A stretch of 64,000 nucleotides of DNA, taken from NCBI RefSeq assembly GCF_051106095.1, contig NC_135783.1:326410322-326474321 (forward strand), read 5' to 3'. The DNA is from Pogona vitticeps. Taxonomy: Eukaryota; Chordata; Lepidosauria; Squamata; Agamidae. Within the stretch, counting starts at the first letter, position 1. Each line of letters starts with the position of its first letter. Below the pieces are notes generated by a model that was not told the origin of the DNA, searched no databases, and saw only the letters and a list, made by a program, of their open reading frames with translations. Below, piece by piece: positions 23,726-35,200 of the stretch. The translations under genes were made by a program, and so were the position numbers.

Positions 23726-24219
23726 GTCTAGGGGGTTTAGGCATATATTCATATGAACGCTTGGAGGCTTTCTTATATCATTATTTTTGCATATTGAATA
23801 AAATATACAGCATTACATTAAAGGTACTTGCAAGTAACTTTGGCATCTTTTGTCTGCTCTGGGTCTCCCCCCGCCCAACCTAGGTTAATAATTGTCTAAA
23901 AATTGTCAACCCTACTGTGGCTCCCAGATACAAATGGGAATGTGGCTCTTCCCTTTTCATAGATGTGCAAGATATATTAACAGATGTAGCTTGTGCTAAA
24001 AGTCCTGTTTTCCATCTGGCCACTGTAGATCTAACCTAGAGATGCTAGCTGACTGAAAGGGCAATACCTTGCATGTCCATTCAGAAATAGGCCAACTGGA
24101 TTCCGTGACACTTCTAGATAAATCACAGAGTGAACCCTTCTGCATGCAAAGCATATCTTCTTGCACTGAGCCATAGTCCCTCTTGAATTATAGCAATATC
24201 TCCACAGAATGACATACTG

Positions 24220-24223
24220 CAAG

Positions 24224-24255
<32 letters not shown>

Positions 24256-24262
24256 CAAGCAA
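24220..24262. repeat. (GGCA)n microsatellite
   Basis: About 10 GGCA units decaying into AAGC units. Confidence 0.95.
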
Positions 24263-24316
24263 GCAAAGAGCTCATGTTTACAGCACTCATCAGAGTGTAG
24301 GCAGGAAGTTTTAAAC

Positions 24317-24415
24317 AGGAATTGTTGGGTTTGGGGATTACAACTCTTAGAATTCCCTAGACAGCATAGAGTTTGAGAAATCCTGGGAACTGTATTCCAA
24401 AACCAAATCTGCACA
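24317..24415. mobile_element. Decayed hAT MITE foldback
   Basis: GGGATTACAACTCTTAGAATTCCC and CTGGGAACTGTATTCC are inverted relatives of the ACTTCAACTCCCAGAA arms in the MITEs at 37566. No clean termini. Confidence 0.4.
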
Positions 24416-24429
24416 CTTCTAGTACCTGC

Positions 24430-27180
24430 CTTCACTCTTGTCAGCTGAGTTCTATAGATCAGAGGGGAAGCCTACATAAACTCTGAAGTTGGCTCACAAA
24501 TTCATGGGGACAATGGGAATGTCAGCAGAAGGAAAGAGGCTGGAAGAAATGCTGTTGTGTTTCCCCCATAAAGCATTTATAATCATGTTGCAGTTTTCAA
24601 TGATGGAAGAAAGCTATGGCAATAGCTTCTTTGCAGTGTAGATGTTCACAGTGGTGATTTTGAGGGATGGGGAAGATGCAGCTGATGTGAAAGAAGTCAG
24701 GTTTCAGGAAACAGGCGTGGTCCAATTCCAGAATTGATTTCAGAAATTCTGAAACAGGAGTCTCAAGAGGAACAGGCTGTAGACACAGCAAGCCCATGGA
24801 ACTACAGAGTTGCATAATAGTGGCAACAAGCTTGTTCTCAGTCCTCACTGGGATGAGGACTGAGTTAGTTGCAGAGAAATTTCATCACAAAGCATTCTCA
24901 TGACCTGAAAAATCAAACTCTGAAAAACTGGTGAACCTTTAACACTGCTCTGTACAAACGAACATTTGTCTTAGGCCCATTATGTGAGGTATTTTTTTTG
25001 CTATATGAAAATAGGAATGAAGTGCTGGGATTAGCAGAACAATTTCCCACACTGAACTGAAACCTTGCTAATCAATTTTAAGTAGCCAGCTAATGTATTT
25101 ATGTTATAAATGAATCAATCTCAAATGCATATTTTACCATGTGGATTTAATTTAATATCCCAGCATGCAATTAAATGCTATTATTGATAGTGGCTTGGAC
25201 ATGTAATTGGTGATTTGATATTGCAATTTAAGTTTGGGGCCCCCAAGTACAATTTTTGCAATATGCCCAAGAGGCACATGAATTCATCCTATAGTACTTC
25301 GAGGCTCGTCTGCTGAGCGCCCAAGACATGGTAATAATCAGCTTCTAAAATAATACATTCCTGAGGTTTGGCCATCAAATTATTGAATGAGTTCCCCTTT
25401 CTACAGTATTTGCAGATGACTGAGCTCCTGCATAAAATTTTCCACTACAAGCTTCTGTACTAGAGGTAAAACAGGTCAAAGAGTATTGAAACAAAAGTTG
25501 CAGGCTATACAGCCATGGGCTAGGGGGCACTGTTAGTTTAAGCTAGTAGTCCTCTCTGTTCCAACTTTCAGAGTTTTTAAAGATCAGAAGTGAATCTGAC
25601 ACCATTTCCCTTAGCTGAATGCAATATGTAGAGTTTTTTCCTGACATACAGAGGAATGCTTAATACCTGCCTGCAAACCTAACCTGGGACAAAACATAGA
25701 CAAATACACAAAGGTTCAAACTAAGGCCAGAATTGCTGTAGAAATGCAGAGACTAAAGGCAACAACATGGCATTCTCTCCCTCACCCCAAAATTCCACTC
25801 CAAGTGACACGTCTTTTCTCACTGATAGCCATCTCCAGGGTTTTTACTTCAACCATCAAATTATACATACCATCTCCATCAGCATATAATTATCAAAGTG
25901 GTTTATGCTTTTTTTAAAAAAATGGAAATGCAATTAAGCTTCACCAGAATCTCATAGTTATGCGTATGAGGCATGGCTGTAATCATGTGCACAGGAAAAT
26001 GTTTGGTATGAGCTGCTGTTCTCAGATATACAGTACATAAAAGGTAAGTTCTGGCAATTTTTCACAATCCGTACTAGGCTAAAAGGGTACATGTGCAAGC
26101 CTCTATAAAACCCTATCCATGGGCCATCACATTCTATGGCTAGGCTTCCACTAAGAATGAGAGCACACTGCATAAATGTATATCCAATATGTATTCAACA
26201 CTCATTCTACCCAAGTAGAATGACCATACACGGATTGCTTTCATCAATTTTTTTCCAATTTTTTCCCAGTTAATACACAATGAGCTAACAAGCTCAGTGA
26301 GTTTGAAATGACACATCTAAATGAGCTGCTATAGAAATACAAAATTTAGCCAGCATTCTTCATGTGGGTATGACATTTTAGAATTCTACATTTTGACTTT
26401 TCTATAAACTACTGATGCTTTGTCTGATTATTGCTTAATGCATGTTTTCAGAGCTAGCTGAAAAAGGAGAAAACTGCTGTGAAACATGACATCATGTTAT
26501 CTCACATTTATATTGTAAATGAGCCTTCTACTGGTTTCCTGGCAAGGGTCTTTAGTTTATTTCAGGCATACATGCCAATATTTTGAAAATGAAATTATAC
26601 TTAGATTATGAGTACCATTCAAGTATGTCAAGACATGAATATGTCCTCAATTATTGGAAATAACTTGACAGGAATCATTTAATTATCTGGGATAAACAGG
26701 ATGCACATTTTAGCCTAGTAAACTTTCTAGATTCCTGAGGAATATGGTGAGAAAAATAATATTTTACAATGGTCTGCGTGTTATTTTTAAACAAACATCT
26801 TTCACTTTTACTAAAAATCGTTCCAAATCATTGCTTCTTCCTGCCAGTAAGATGGTGACAATCTTTCTTGCTAGAAAATGTACATTTTATTTGATATCAG
26901 AACGTGGAAGCCAAACAGAGTTTTAATGAATTTTGGATTGTTATTCACAAATAAATTATTCATTTAACATTTTTGTTTATGCATCCTAATGATAATTTAT
27001 TTTTCTTGAGTCTGGATATGATGCCTTCTGGAGTCCTTTAATAGGCCAATAGTCCATAGTAACATGCACTGTCAAAAAGATGAAGAAGTAGATCCTAGAT
27101 CAAATCAAACTTGTTGTCTCTCTAGAAGGAAAAATGGCAAAACCGAGGCTGTTGTACTTGGGGTGCATTTTGAGAAGTCA
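24430..27180. other. No recognisable feature
   Basis: 2.7 kb of AT-rich DNA with no recognised repeat, no open frame above about 85 codons and no exon-like block. A candidate for single-copy DNA in the window. Confidence 0.4.
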
Positions 27181-27189
27181 AAGTTTTCT

Positions 27190-27890
27190 GGAAAAGAAGT
27201 GAAATAATTTAAGATATGCAGATGACACCATCTAACTGGCAGAAAGCAGCAATGACTTGTAATGACTCTTAGTAAAAGTGAAAGAAGAAAGGGCCAAAGC
27301 AGGACCTCAGTTAAATGGAAAGACAAAAATCATGACTATAGATGATCTAGAGAACTCTAAAGTTGACAACGAAAAGACCAAAAATATTACAGATTTTGTA
27401 TACATTTGATAAATTCTCATTTCAAATGAAGACTGTATTCAGGAGATCCTGGAAACCATGACTAAGATCCTCAATACTATTGTATTCCTGATCTATGTAA
27501 AAGTATGAGACCTGAGCAACAAAGAATTATGAAAGGGAAAAAAATTATTCATTTGAAATACAGTGCTGGACAAAAGCTTTGCAAATACCTAAGACTGTTG
27601 GAAAGATGAACAAGTGGGTGCTACAGAAAATGAAACTTAAATTATCTCTGGAGGCAAAAATGATTAAATTGAGACTAGAAGGCAAGATTCTCTAAAAAGA
27701 CAATGATGCTAAGAAGTGTTATCAGCAGGAAAAGAGGAATACCAAATATAAAATGGATTGATTTTGTAAAGGAAGGAGCAGGCTTGGATTTACAAGAGCT
27801 GAGCAGGGCTGTTGAGGACAGGACACTTTGGAGATAATTTATTCATATGTTTGCCATAAGTCAGAGGTGACTTGACAACATGTAACAACA
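27190..27890 (+). mobile_element. Old RTE-type LINE 3' part (diverged from BovB)
   Basis: Near 27210 a plus reading gives LRYADDTI, then LLVKVKEE and KTKIM as in BovB. Further down a DLQELSRAVEDRTLW reading is followed by CATAAGTCAGAGGTGACTTGACAAC and a (AAC) end, an RTE/SINE type 3' end. Sequence identity to the young BovB copies is clearly low, and the reading frame is broken many times. The same lineage recurs at 44040-44285. Confidence 0.65.
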
Positions 27891-27944
27891 AGATTTTTAG
27901 TATGGTAACATACATTTTAAATTATGTTTATCCTTGAGAAATGA

Positions 27945-28300
27945 AGATTGAGGGGTAATAGGATTGCACTTTTCAAATACTTCCAAGGTAGTCATACAGA
28001 GGAGGGGCAGGATCTGTTCCCAATTATCCCATAGTGTAGGACATGTAATAATGGACTTATGCTACAGAAAGCCAGGTTTGGGCTGAATATCAGGAAAAAA
28101 CTTCTTAACTGTTAGAGCAGTATAACAGTAGAACCAAATATCTTGGGAGGTGATGAGCACTCCAATCCTGGAGGCATTCAAAAGACAATCATCTGTCAGA
28201 TCTGCTTTGATTTGAATTACTGCAGTGAACAGGGGATTGGACTCTTTTAGGATCCTTTCAAGTCAATTATTTCTAGGAATCTAGGATTCTAGGATCAGCT
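27945..28300 (+). mobile_element. CR1 LINE 3' part
   Basis: CACTTTTCAAATACTTCCAAGG, AGGGGCAGGATCTGTTC and GGGCTGAATATCAGGAAAAA are followed by GGAGGTGATGAGCACTCC and the 3' end TCTAGGAATCTAGGATTCTAGG. This is the CR1 C-terminus and tail, forward orientation, decayed. Confidence 0.75.
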
Positions 28301-28408
28301 TCCAGGGTAGTTCCTTTCCATATGCTGGATAAAAGGGCATCATACTGTCCTTAGTGTTAGACTACAAAACGTCTACAACTAACTCTGCCATTTATTAAGT
28401 GATATTTC

Positions 28409-29053
28409 TCTCTTTTTTAATTTTTATTTTTAACATGGGGGTGACAAAAAGGAAAAGGGGAATTGAGGTTAATGGGGAAGAGGAGAAACAATAACATACT
28501 AACGTCCATTCTATACCTATTGCCATGTCAAGATTCCAAGTTACTCTGTTTACTCTTTTCTGCCTTCCAGATATAAGTTCTCGTTTCAATATATGCTATT
28601 CATGTGCTGCCTGTTGATTCAGTCCACTTGTAGAATAAGTCCCATCGTTCTGTTGCCTTTTGTAAAGGACAGTCCTTCATCACTTCTGATAAAATGTCCA
28701 TTTCCGCTGTTTCCCGTATCTTCTCTATGAAATCTTCTTGTTTCAGTACCGTCGGACTTTTCCAGTTTTTGGCATAGAGAATTCTGGCTGCAGTAGCTAT
28801 GTATATAACTATATATTCCTTTGACTTATCTATGTTAGCAGGTATCATGCTCAATAAAAACAGTTCTGGGATTAATGGCACCTTACAGAGCAATACTTGT
28901 TGCAGCACAGCATGTACTCTTTTCCAATACCGTTTTGCTACTCTACTTGACCACCACATATGATAATAGCTTCCCACTTGTGCTTCACATTTCCAACACA
29001 AATTTGATACATCTGTATACATCTTCAACAGTTTTTCTGGAGTCATACGCCAC
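28409..29053 (-). mobile_element. L1 LINE, 5'-truncated, recent insertion
   Basis: The segment is flanked by a perfect 16-bp direct repeat (TATTAAGTGATATTTC) at 28393-28408 and 29054-29069. A T-rich stretch at its left edge is the poly(A) side for a minus-strand insertion. It carries the last part of ORF2 and a short 3' untranslated region of about 200 bp. Severe 5' truncation, A-rich 3' end and long target duplication are standard L1 features. The exact duplication implies a young insertion. Confidence 0.92.
28600..29046 (-). pseudogene. L1 ORF2 C-terminal fragment (148 codons, open)
   Basis: The frame reads SNLCWKCEAQVGSYYHMWW at residues 14-32, the C-terminal Cys/His motif of L1 ORF2 (C17, C20, H29). 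It continues with PLIPELFLLSMIP and YIATAARILYAKNWKSPTVL, matching the usual end of the L1 protein. There is no start or RT domain because the copy is truncated. No internal stop is seen, in keeping with recent insertion. It makes no functional protein by itself. Confidence 0.88.
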
Positions 29054-29069
29054 TATTAAGTGATATTTC

Positions 29070-31350
29070 ACTTGGTTTACTCAGACATTGTTCCTATTGT
29101 ATTCAGTTCAGGGCTTACACCTAAGAGAATGGGCGTAGGCTTGTGGTGTTACAGTTACCTGTCCATCCATTAATGGTTGTGAGAATGTCCTAAATCCAAT
29201 CTTCCAGTCGTACTGTAGAGGCAGTAAAGATGAAGATTTCTTCCTCTTCTACTCACAGTTCTTGGTGCTTCTTCAAATCTGGCACTGTTTTCTCCACAGC
29301 AGGTTTCTGGCATGTACAAGGGGAGGGGCAATCTGCTGACAGAAGCAGGTCCATTAGGAACTATTTTCCATTGAACTTAAGTCATTGTCTATAATTGAGT
29401 GTCGAGCAGAAAATTGCTATGGATCCAGCCAGATAATTCAGATGGCAAACCATTACAGCAGATAGCGACTCCACAAAACGTTGTGCCTGAGTGATCAGAT
29501 TTAGAAATGACACCTGATGCCCAATCACAGCAGAATGAGCTAATTCACAAGAGAAGGAGGGGTGAAGCTATTGTTAGGACCATCAGACTCTTTTATCAAG
29601 TGTGGGATTTCCACATCAAATGATAAGCAAATCATATAGTTTGGCCCTTTATTAACTTTCCAGAGTTCATAAAAATTCTCCACTACCTTGCAATTTTGGA
29701 AAAGAGGAGTGGTAGGTTGTGCAATGCGGGGGGGAAAACACACATCCCCATATTCTGTGAACACCACTCACTGACAGACTATAAAATGCAAAATTTGCAA
29801 ACCTTTCTTTTGTGGAAAATGTAAATCAAGCAAATGACATGAAGAGGCATTCTTGTTTGCATTGTTTTGCTTTTATGCTTATTTTCCATTTACCAAATAG
29901 CACATTTATCTCTGAGATGAATGGCAGCAGGGCTAAGCATATCAGACTGTGAAGGGAAATACATGGTTTTCTGGATGTTGGACTGATATTGCTGCAATCG
30001 TTCATTGCTCCTCATGCTGGCTGGGGGTTAAGGGATATGATTTTGTGTATGAAATATTTGTCAATTTTAAAAATTAATAATCACTGGAAATTGTAGATTA
30101 AAAATCTGTCTAAATGGGTTTAGCAGCAGACTTGGTCATATTTAGACTAGGCCCAGTGAAATTAGAGAGACTTAGGTTAGCCATACCATGAACTACCAGT
30201 GTCACTTTTCCCAGGAAAGAGGGAATCTATGACAAATCAATGTATCTGTCTCACAAATTCTGCTTAGAACTAATCATAGCATAAATGTGAAATAGATAGT
30301 GCTTAGTAAACCAACTTGATGGCACTCAACAAAGTGCTAAATATTGGGGTGACTGGTAGATGAATGATATTAATAATTGAAATTAATATTAGCCCTCAAT
30401 CGTTTTTTCTTTCAGTATGGAAAATCTTTCACAATGTCCATTAAAATATTGCACCTGAAGTATCAAGTAATATCTCCTTTCTGCATGGTTTTCTTTACAG
30501 GGCATAAAATAAAGTGTGTAGCAGTCAAATCTTCATATGAACATTTTGATCCTCCTGTATCCCAACCAGCCATACCGGGTTTTTTCAAATGAATTTAATT
30601 GTGTTAACTGAATTTATAAAACAACAACAATCCTACATCTTCAGTTTTGTTCCCTTTACATAAAGCAAACCATTAAAAATAATTACTTTGAATTTCATTT
30701 CGAATTAAAATGAAAAGTCATCTATGACAGACAGCATGCAGCCAAGTGTGAGCAAACAAACAAATAAATAAAACATTAAAAAAATATTGGTGATGCATCT
30801 GAGAAATGGGAATAGTGCTGGATCATTTAAAAAATGTGAAATCTTTACTTATGGTGTTTCCTTAAAAGGTGAAAGATTCTCTGCTTCTGTTATATAATAC
30901 TTAAATATCACATATCTAAACATATTTGACTTCCTAATTAGGTGTAAGGAAAAGTTAGACAAGACTAATGGATTTGGCAGTGCCTTGAAACTGAACACTT
31001 ACTCAACCAAATAATAAGATATTGTATTTGAACAAGGTCTCTGCTTTAGTTCATTGCAGAGTTCCTCATCCCATCTTGCACTAAACACATTACACAGAAT
31101 GTAGTATATCTAGATTCAACTTATAGGAAGACTGAAGCAAAAAGAAGCAGTTGTGACTTGTGCTTGGCTGAAGCATTTGGCTCCGACTTTTGTCTTTATT
31201 TTCAGAAACACTCACTCCAAGAAACAATGAATCATGGGAGACAAAATCAATTATCTATGGGGTTAGCTTCAAAGCTGAGGTAGCCAAACATTGTTCCTAT
31301 GGGACATTGTATTTTTAAATGCAAGGTGAATGTTGCTGAAATTAGTTGAC
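29070..31350. other. No recognisable feature
   Basis: 2.3 kb of AT-rich DNA without recognisable repeats or coding frames apart from short chance ones. Confidence 0.4.
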
Positions 31351-31355
31351 CTTAA

Positions 31356-31430
31356 ATAATAATAATAATTACCCGTCATCAGGTTGATTCTGACTTACGG
31401 CGAATCTTTCCAAGTTTTTCCAGGGGCTGT
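31356..31430 (-). mobile_element. SINE 3' tail with BovB-like end
   Basis: (AAT)n followed by CATCAGGTTGATTCTGACTTAC and GGCGAATCTTTCC is the complement of a SINE ending in CGCCATAAGTCAGAATC. The rest of the SINE is not clear. Confidence 0.6.
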
Positions 31431-31796
31431 GCAGTTTGCCCATGACTTCACAGGTCAGCTCTTCTCCCAGAAGGTTTCACGTGCAGGAGGGGCATGCGAC
31501 GCCCTCGAACTGCACAGCGGCTTTTGCTCGCCCAGCCCAGAAGAAGTAAGCCAGGGGGCCACGTGTCGGGGGGAGGGCTGGGGCTTCATATAAAGAAGTC
31601 TCAGCCCTCTATTTGGCCTCTTTTGGCAAAGGAGAACGATGGACACATTTTGGCTGGCTGGATTGCAAACTTGGAGACAGTTTGAGGGAGGGTTGCCTTG
31701 TGCTCCCTCCCTGTTTACTGCGCTTCTGTGTGTTTGTTTAGAGGGAATTCGAGGCAGATCTGGTATTGTTTGGGAGCATTAGTTGAGAGGGAAGGT

Positions 31797-32117
31797 GATT
31801 GGGGTGGCGAGCCGCCACCCCCCGCCACCCCCCGGGCCCCCCTCGGGCCCCTCCCATGGCAAAGCGCCACTTTCAGAGGTGCATTTTCACTGCTGAAAAA
31901 GCCCCAGGAGGCTTCCAAAAGCAGCGCAAGGGGGGGCGAGTGGGCGGGGGTGGCGGACCTGCCCCTACCACACCCCCACCCACCCTCACTCACCCCCACC
32001 CCGGCAAAGCGCCGCTTTTGGAAGCCTCCTGGGGCTTTTTCAGCAGTGAAAATGCACCTCTGAAAGTGGCACTTTGCCGTGGGGGGCACGAGGGGGGTGA
32101 GGGGGGGTGGCAGGCCT
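31797..32117. repeat. Long GC-rich inverted repeat (hairpin)
   Basis: Arms of about 68 bp at 31859-31926 and 32011-32078 are reverse complements with about two mismatches (for example GCATTTTCACTGCTG pairs with CAGCAGTGAAAATGC). The arms extend outward through GC-rich (CCCCGCC)-like sequence. The central loop is about 85 bp. It may be a MITE or part of the neighbouring retroelement fossil. All frames through it are by-products. Confidence 0.85.
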
Positions 32118-32149
32118 GTCTATATATATAAAATTACAAGGGTTTAAAA

Positions 32150-33110
32150 TATGAGATCTGGAACATGTTACTTCAGGATAGGGGCTGCCTCAACAGCGGC
32201 CGCCATGATGGATAACATAGAACAAAGTGAGCAGTTAGGACATTAGTCGTCTGGCTACTACCACAAAGATATCAGACCACTACCTAATGTATAGGCAGAG
32301 GAAGTTTATATTGTTTCAGGTGGTGAGACTCTAGAGGGACGAAGACACATCGCAATACTTGGCACAGTTTCATCTATTGGGCGGCACGTTGTACTGCATC
32401 TTCCCCATTGGGGGCTTGGTGCCTTCGCAATTATGTATTGGAATGGCATGCATGGCATGCATTGGTTACAGCTTGGAAGGATGACATCTTTGGAAAATAT
32501 ACCTCTGGGCATTTTGGTGGTTTATTTGGTTGGCAATGGTTGGTCCAGAGTGCCAGAAAAGGGAGTAATTTCTTGATATATTGGAGACCGATGGAGTTCA
32601 CCTGTCTGATGCAGGTTTGGACATTTTATGGAAGATATAAGCTTTCTGAGCTTGGTCAGCTCAGTGGGAACATGGGACATAGCCAAGGCTAGTCCTCATG
32701 CTGTGGCGGGTAGTGCACGAAAAACCGGTTGTCTCGGTGTGTCCCTTTGATAATTATGCTAAGCCAACAGCACATCGGACCTTCAGGCTCTGCGGATTGT
32801 GCGATTACAGGGTCGGAGGCAGCAAGATGCACTGGGCCCCTTTCGGACCGACAGTCATCAAATATAAATGGCTCGAGGTCTGGGGTATTTAATAGAGGCC
32901 TGCCTGGTTTCTCCTGTCATCAAGACAGCTGGAACCTGGGGCCTGGGACTTGCCCATTGACTTATAAGGATTTATTGGATGCCATGCAGTTATTTCTCTG
33001 CACTACCACAGGCCCCCTCAATTTTGGAAGTGGTTGATTGGTATAATCAGAATTTGGTTTAATAAAGTGTGGCCCGTATTCAATCCAAAGTTATTATCTT
33101 GCGTCTTCAT
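32150..33110 (+). mobile_element. Retroelement fossil with SGNH-hydrolase-like reading
   Basis: Plus-strand readings between about 32335 and 32650 resemble the SGNH-type hydrolase carried by some vertebrate Ngaro/DIRS-group elements: IAILGTVSSIGRH, WNGMHGMHWLQLGRM, PLGILVVYLVGN, then a CRFGHFMEDI block. The right part looks like a 3' terminal region with AATAAAGTGTGGCCC near 33060-33075. The element is broken in several places and incomplete, and seems old. Clade assignment (Ngaro/DIRS against an LTR lineage) is an inference. Confidence 0.5.
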
Positions 33111-33215
33111 TTCCAGACCTGGGGGAGCAAGGTACAGCGGGAATCCAAACCTCTGGCTTTGCAGCTGGATACTTAAACCACAGATCTATCCAGCCAGCTA
33201 GCTGACCTTTGGAGA
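33110..33215 (-). mobile_element. tRNA-derived SINE head
   Basis: On the minus strand, AGCTAGCTGGCTGGATAG and GTTTAAGTATCCAGCTGCAA are followed by GCCAGAGGTTTGGATTCCC, a B-box-like motif. It matches the heads at 48190, 57200 and 62270. Confidence 0.6.
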
Positions 33216-34184
33216 CATTAAAAACAAAAAGTAAAAGCAAAACAGCAGCAGCAACAACAACATTCAGCAACCTCATACTTAAAGGTAAGCTTGTCTTTTC
33301 CCCAAAATGTGTTGAAATTTATCCACTTCTACAATGATCCTGTTTTTTTGAGGAATTAATGATCTCCTAGTATTTAGAGAATAACTGTCCAGTGCTGTAC
33401 TCATGTAAATGGTAAGCTCAAAGCCCCTCAAACATTTATTTATTAACAATTGTCAAGTTGTTCATAGCTGTTAACTTTTAGGAATGTTGTGGGACTTCTT
33501 AAGCTTGACAAGATCCTAGGGCTTCAACATATCTTAATCTGTCTGTACAGCTGAAGTATCTTTAGGTGCCACAAGAATCCCATCTGACATTTTCTGAGAA
33601 ATTTATCTTCTTATATGTCAGAGGCTGGTAAACAGCATTGTCCATAACATAGCATCCATGAGCAAGGTAACTCAGCTTCCAACAAAGGCAATGATTTTTT
33701 GGAAAAGTTATCATGCTGGACCTTCATACACTACTTGAACCTTGATAAGAAGGAAAAACATTTGAGTGTCTCCCACATCACTGAAATGTCTGCTCAAGGG
33801 GACAAACTTGAGAGCTAACCCAAATGTGACTTCGCACACCTTTTGCCCAGGTGTGCCTGTTTTTTTTAAAACAGGAATGATGTTCAATAGGATGAGAGAG
33901 GAATCTCAATTCAGAGCAAGGACTCTCCATGGAATGGACATACTTTATGGTCCAGAATTCTCACTTTTATAGACAATTTCAGATGCATCAAAAAGAAGAA
34001 AAAAGTGTATCTTCAAAAAAAAGTGCACGTAAGAGGAAAAAAGATATATTTTCAATTTACGTGGAACGCTTCTGGAGAGTCTCTTTTTCAATAGCTTTAA
34101 AAAAAAAAAAAACAAAGTGTGCAGCTTTAAAATACACACAAACATATATAAACAAAAAAGGATGGCTCATATCCCCTCAAAAAT
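33216..34184. other. No recognisable feature
   Basis: AT-rich unique-looking DNA. The 127-codon plus frame at 33929-34312 is Lys-rich with low complexity and runs into a different repeat, so it is not called. Confidence 0.4.
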
Positions 34185-35200
34185 ATTTGAAACAGCCCGA
34201 TATAGCTGCCCGGAAGTTGACTCTCTTTTTTAAATCAGTTAACCACTTCTCATCCAAACACAATGTAATTGTCTGGGCTGTTTGTTTGTTTGTGTGTGTG
34301 TGTTTTTTTTAAACAGTTGTGAAAAGCCCCCTGCGAGCTGGTGCGAAGCTGCCGGGGTGGGGCTTCTTGGCCCGCCCGCCCAGCAGAAACGATTGCAGGA
34401 ACTCTTGGGAGGATGGTCAGGCGGCGCTAAAGTCAAGCCTTTAAGAGGGCTGCCTGTGCCTGTGCCATCCTCTTTCCCTGCCTTACAGCACTAATTATGG
34501 TAAGAATGAAAGTAGCTGGTTGCTTTGGGGCCTGATGGGAATATTTGACCTGCACCCACATTGGCCTTTGGGTGCAGGTGTTTTCTCACCCATCCCATTC
34601 TTATTTTCCAGGGTGTTGTGGGTTTTTTAAATGGTAGATGATCATTATAATGAGGTCACAGCAGCAAGGAGTGCAAAGCAGGATACGATCATGGGATTTC
34701 CAGGGGATATTCCCAGCGGGTGCAAGCCACCCCTCCTCTCAGTATTGCAGTAAAGGAGGTTTAGCTGAGGGAAGGGAAAAACAAAGGATCCCAGCTTACG
34801 CGGTTCACTGAGAGTGCCGAGGATAGGCTTTAGGCCCGCCTCTGGCAAATATGGCCGAGAGGGTGCTGTGCTGTAGAACAGTGCCCTCTCAGGGCAGTAT
34901 TTTGTTGGGGTAAGGTCTGGGCTGGTCAGGTAAGATTGACAATGGTCCCAGACCTGTTTTGCACTACAGCAAGCCCCCTTCAAAATAGAAGTTCAAGTGT
35001 TAATAAGCTAATAAAGTTGTGGTACTAGTTTAACCCACTTCATTTGTGTCTCATCTCGTTATTCAAGGCTGGGCTGGCAACGAGTTGCTCTCATTTTTAG
35101 ACTTGCCATGCAGAATCTTGATATGCGGTTCCCGCACAAGATTATTGTTGCACTCCCATGCAGCAACAATTGCCCCTGCTATTTGCAGTATATGAAAAGC
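34185..35200 (+). repeat. Unclassified dispersed repeat, copy split by a terminal-repeat insertion
   Basis: 34185-34275 (TTTTAAATCAGTTAACCACTT, AACACAATGTAATTGTC) and 35085-35190 (CTCATTTTTAGA, TTGCACTCCCATGCAGCAACAA) align in order with 37898-38115 (TTACATCAGTTCACCACTA, AAGCAATTGTCATGGC; CCATTTTTAGA, TGCACTTTCATGCAGTGA). The two halves are separated here by the solo-LTR-like piece. Confidence 0.6.
34320..35082 (+). mobile_element. Solo-LTR-like fossil of a retroelement
   Basis: A GC-rich 0.76-kb segment interrupts a repeat and is bordered by AGTTG at 34315-34319 and 35083-35087, a possible 5-bp target duplication. It has a GC-rich left part and a polyadenylation-like TAATAAAGTTGTGG near 35010, as expected for a terminal repeat. 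No coding part is present. Family not assigned; its 3' style resembles the end of the fossil at 32150-33110. Confidence 0.5.

Noticed and set aside
31698-32131. Overlapping Pro/Gly-rich frames of 110-124 codons
   Set aside because: Translations of the two arms of the GC-rich hairpin on both strands.
33929-34312. 127-codon Lys-rich plus frame
   Set aside because: Low complexity and runs into an unrelated repeat; no domain.
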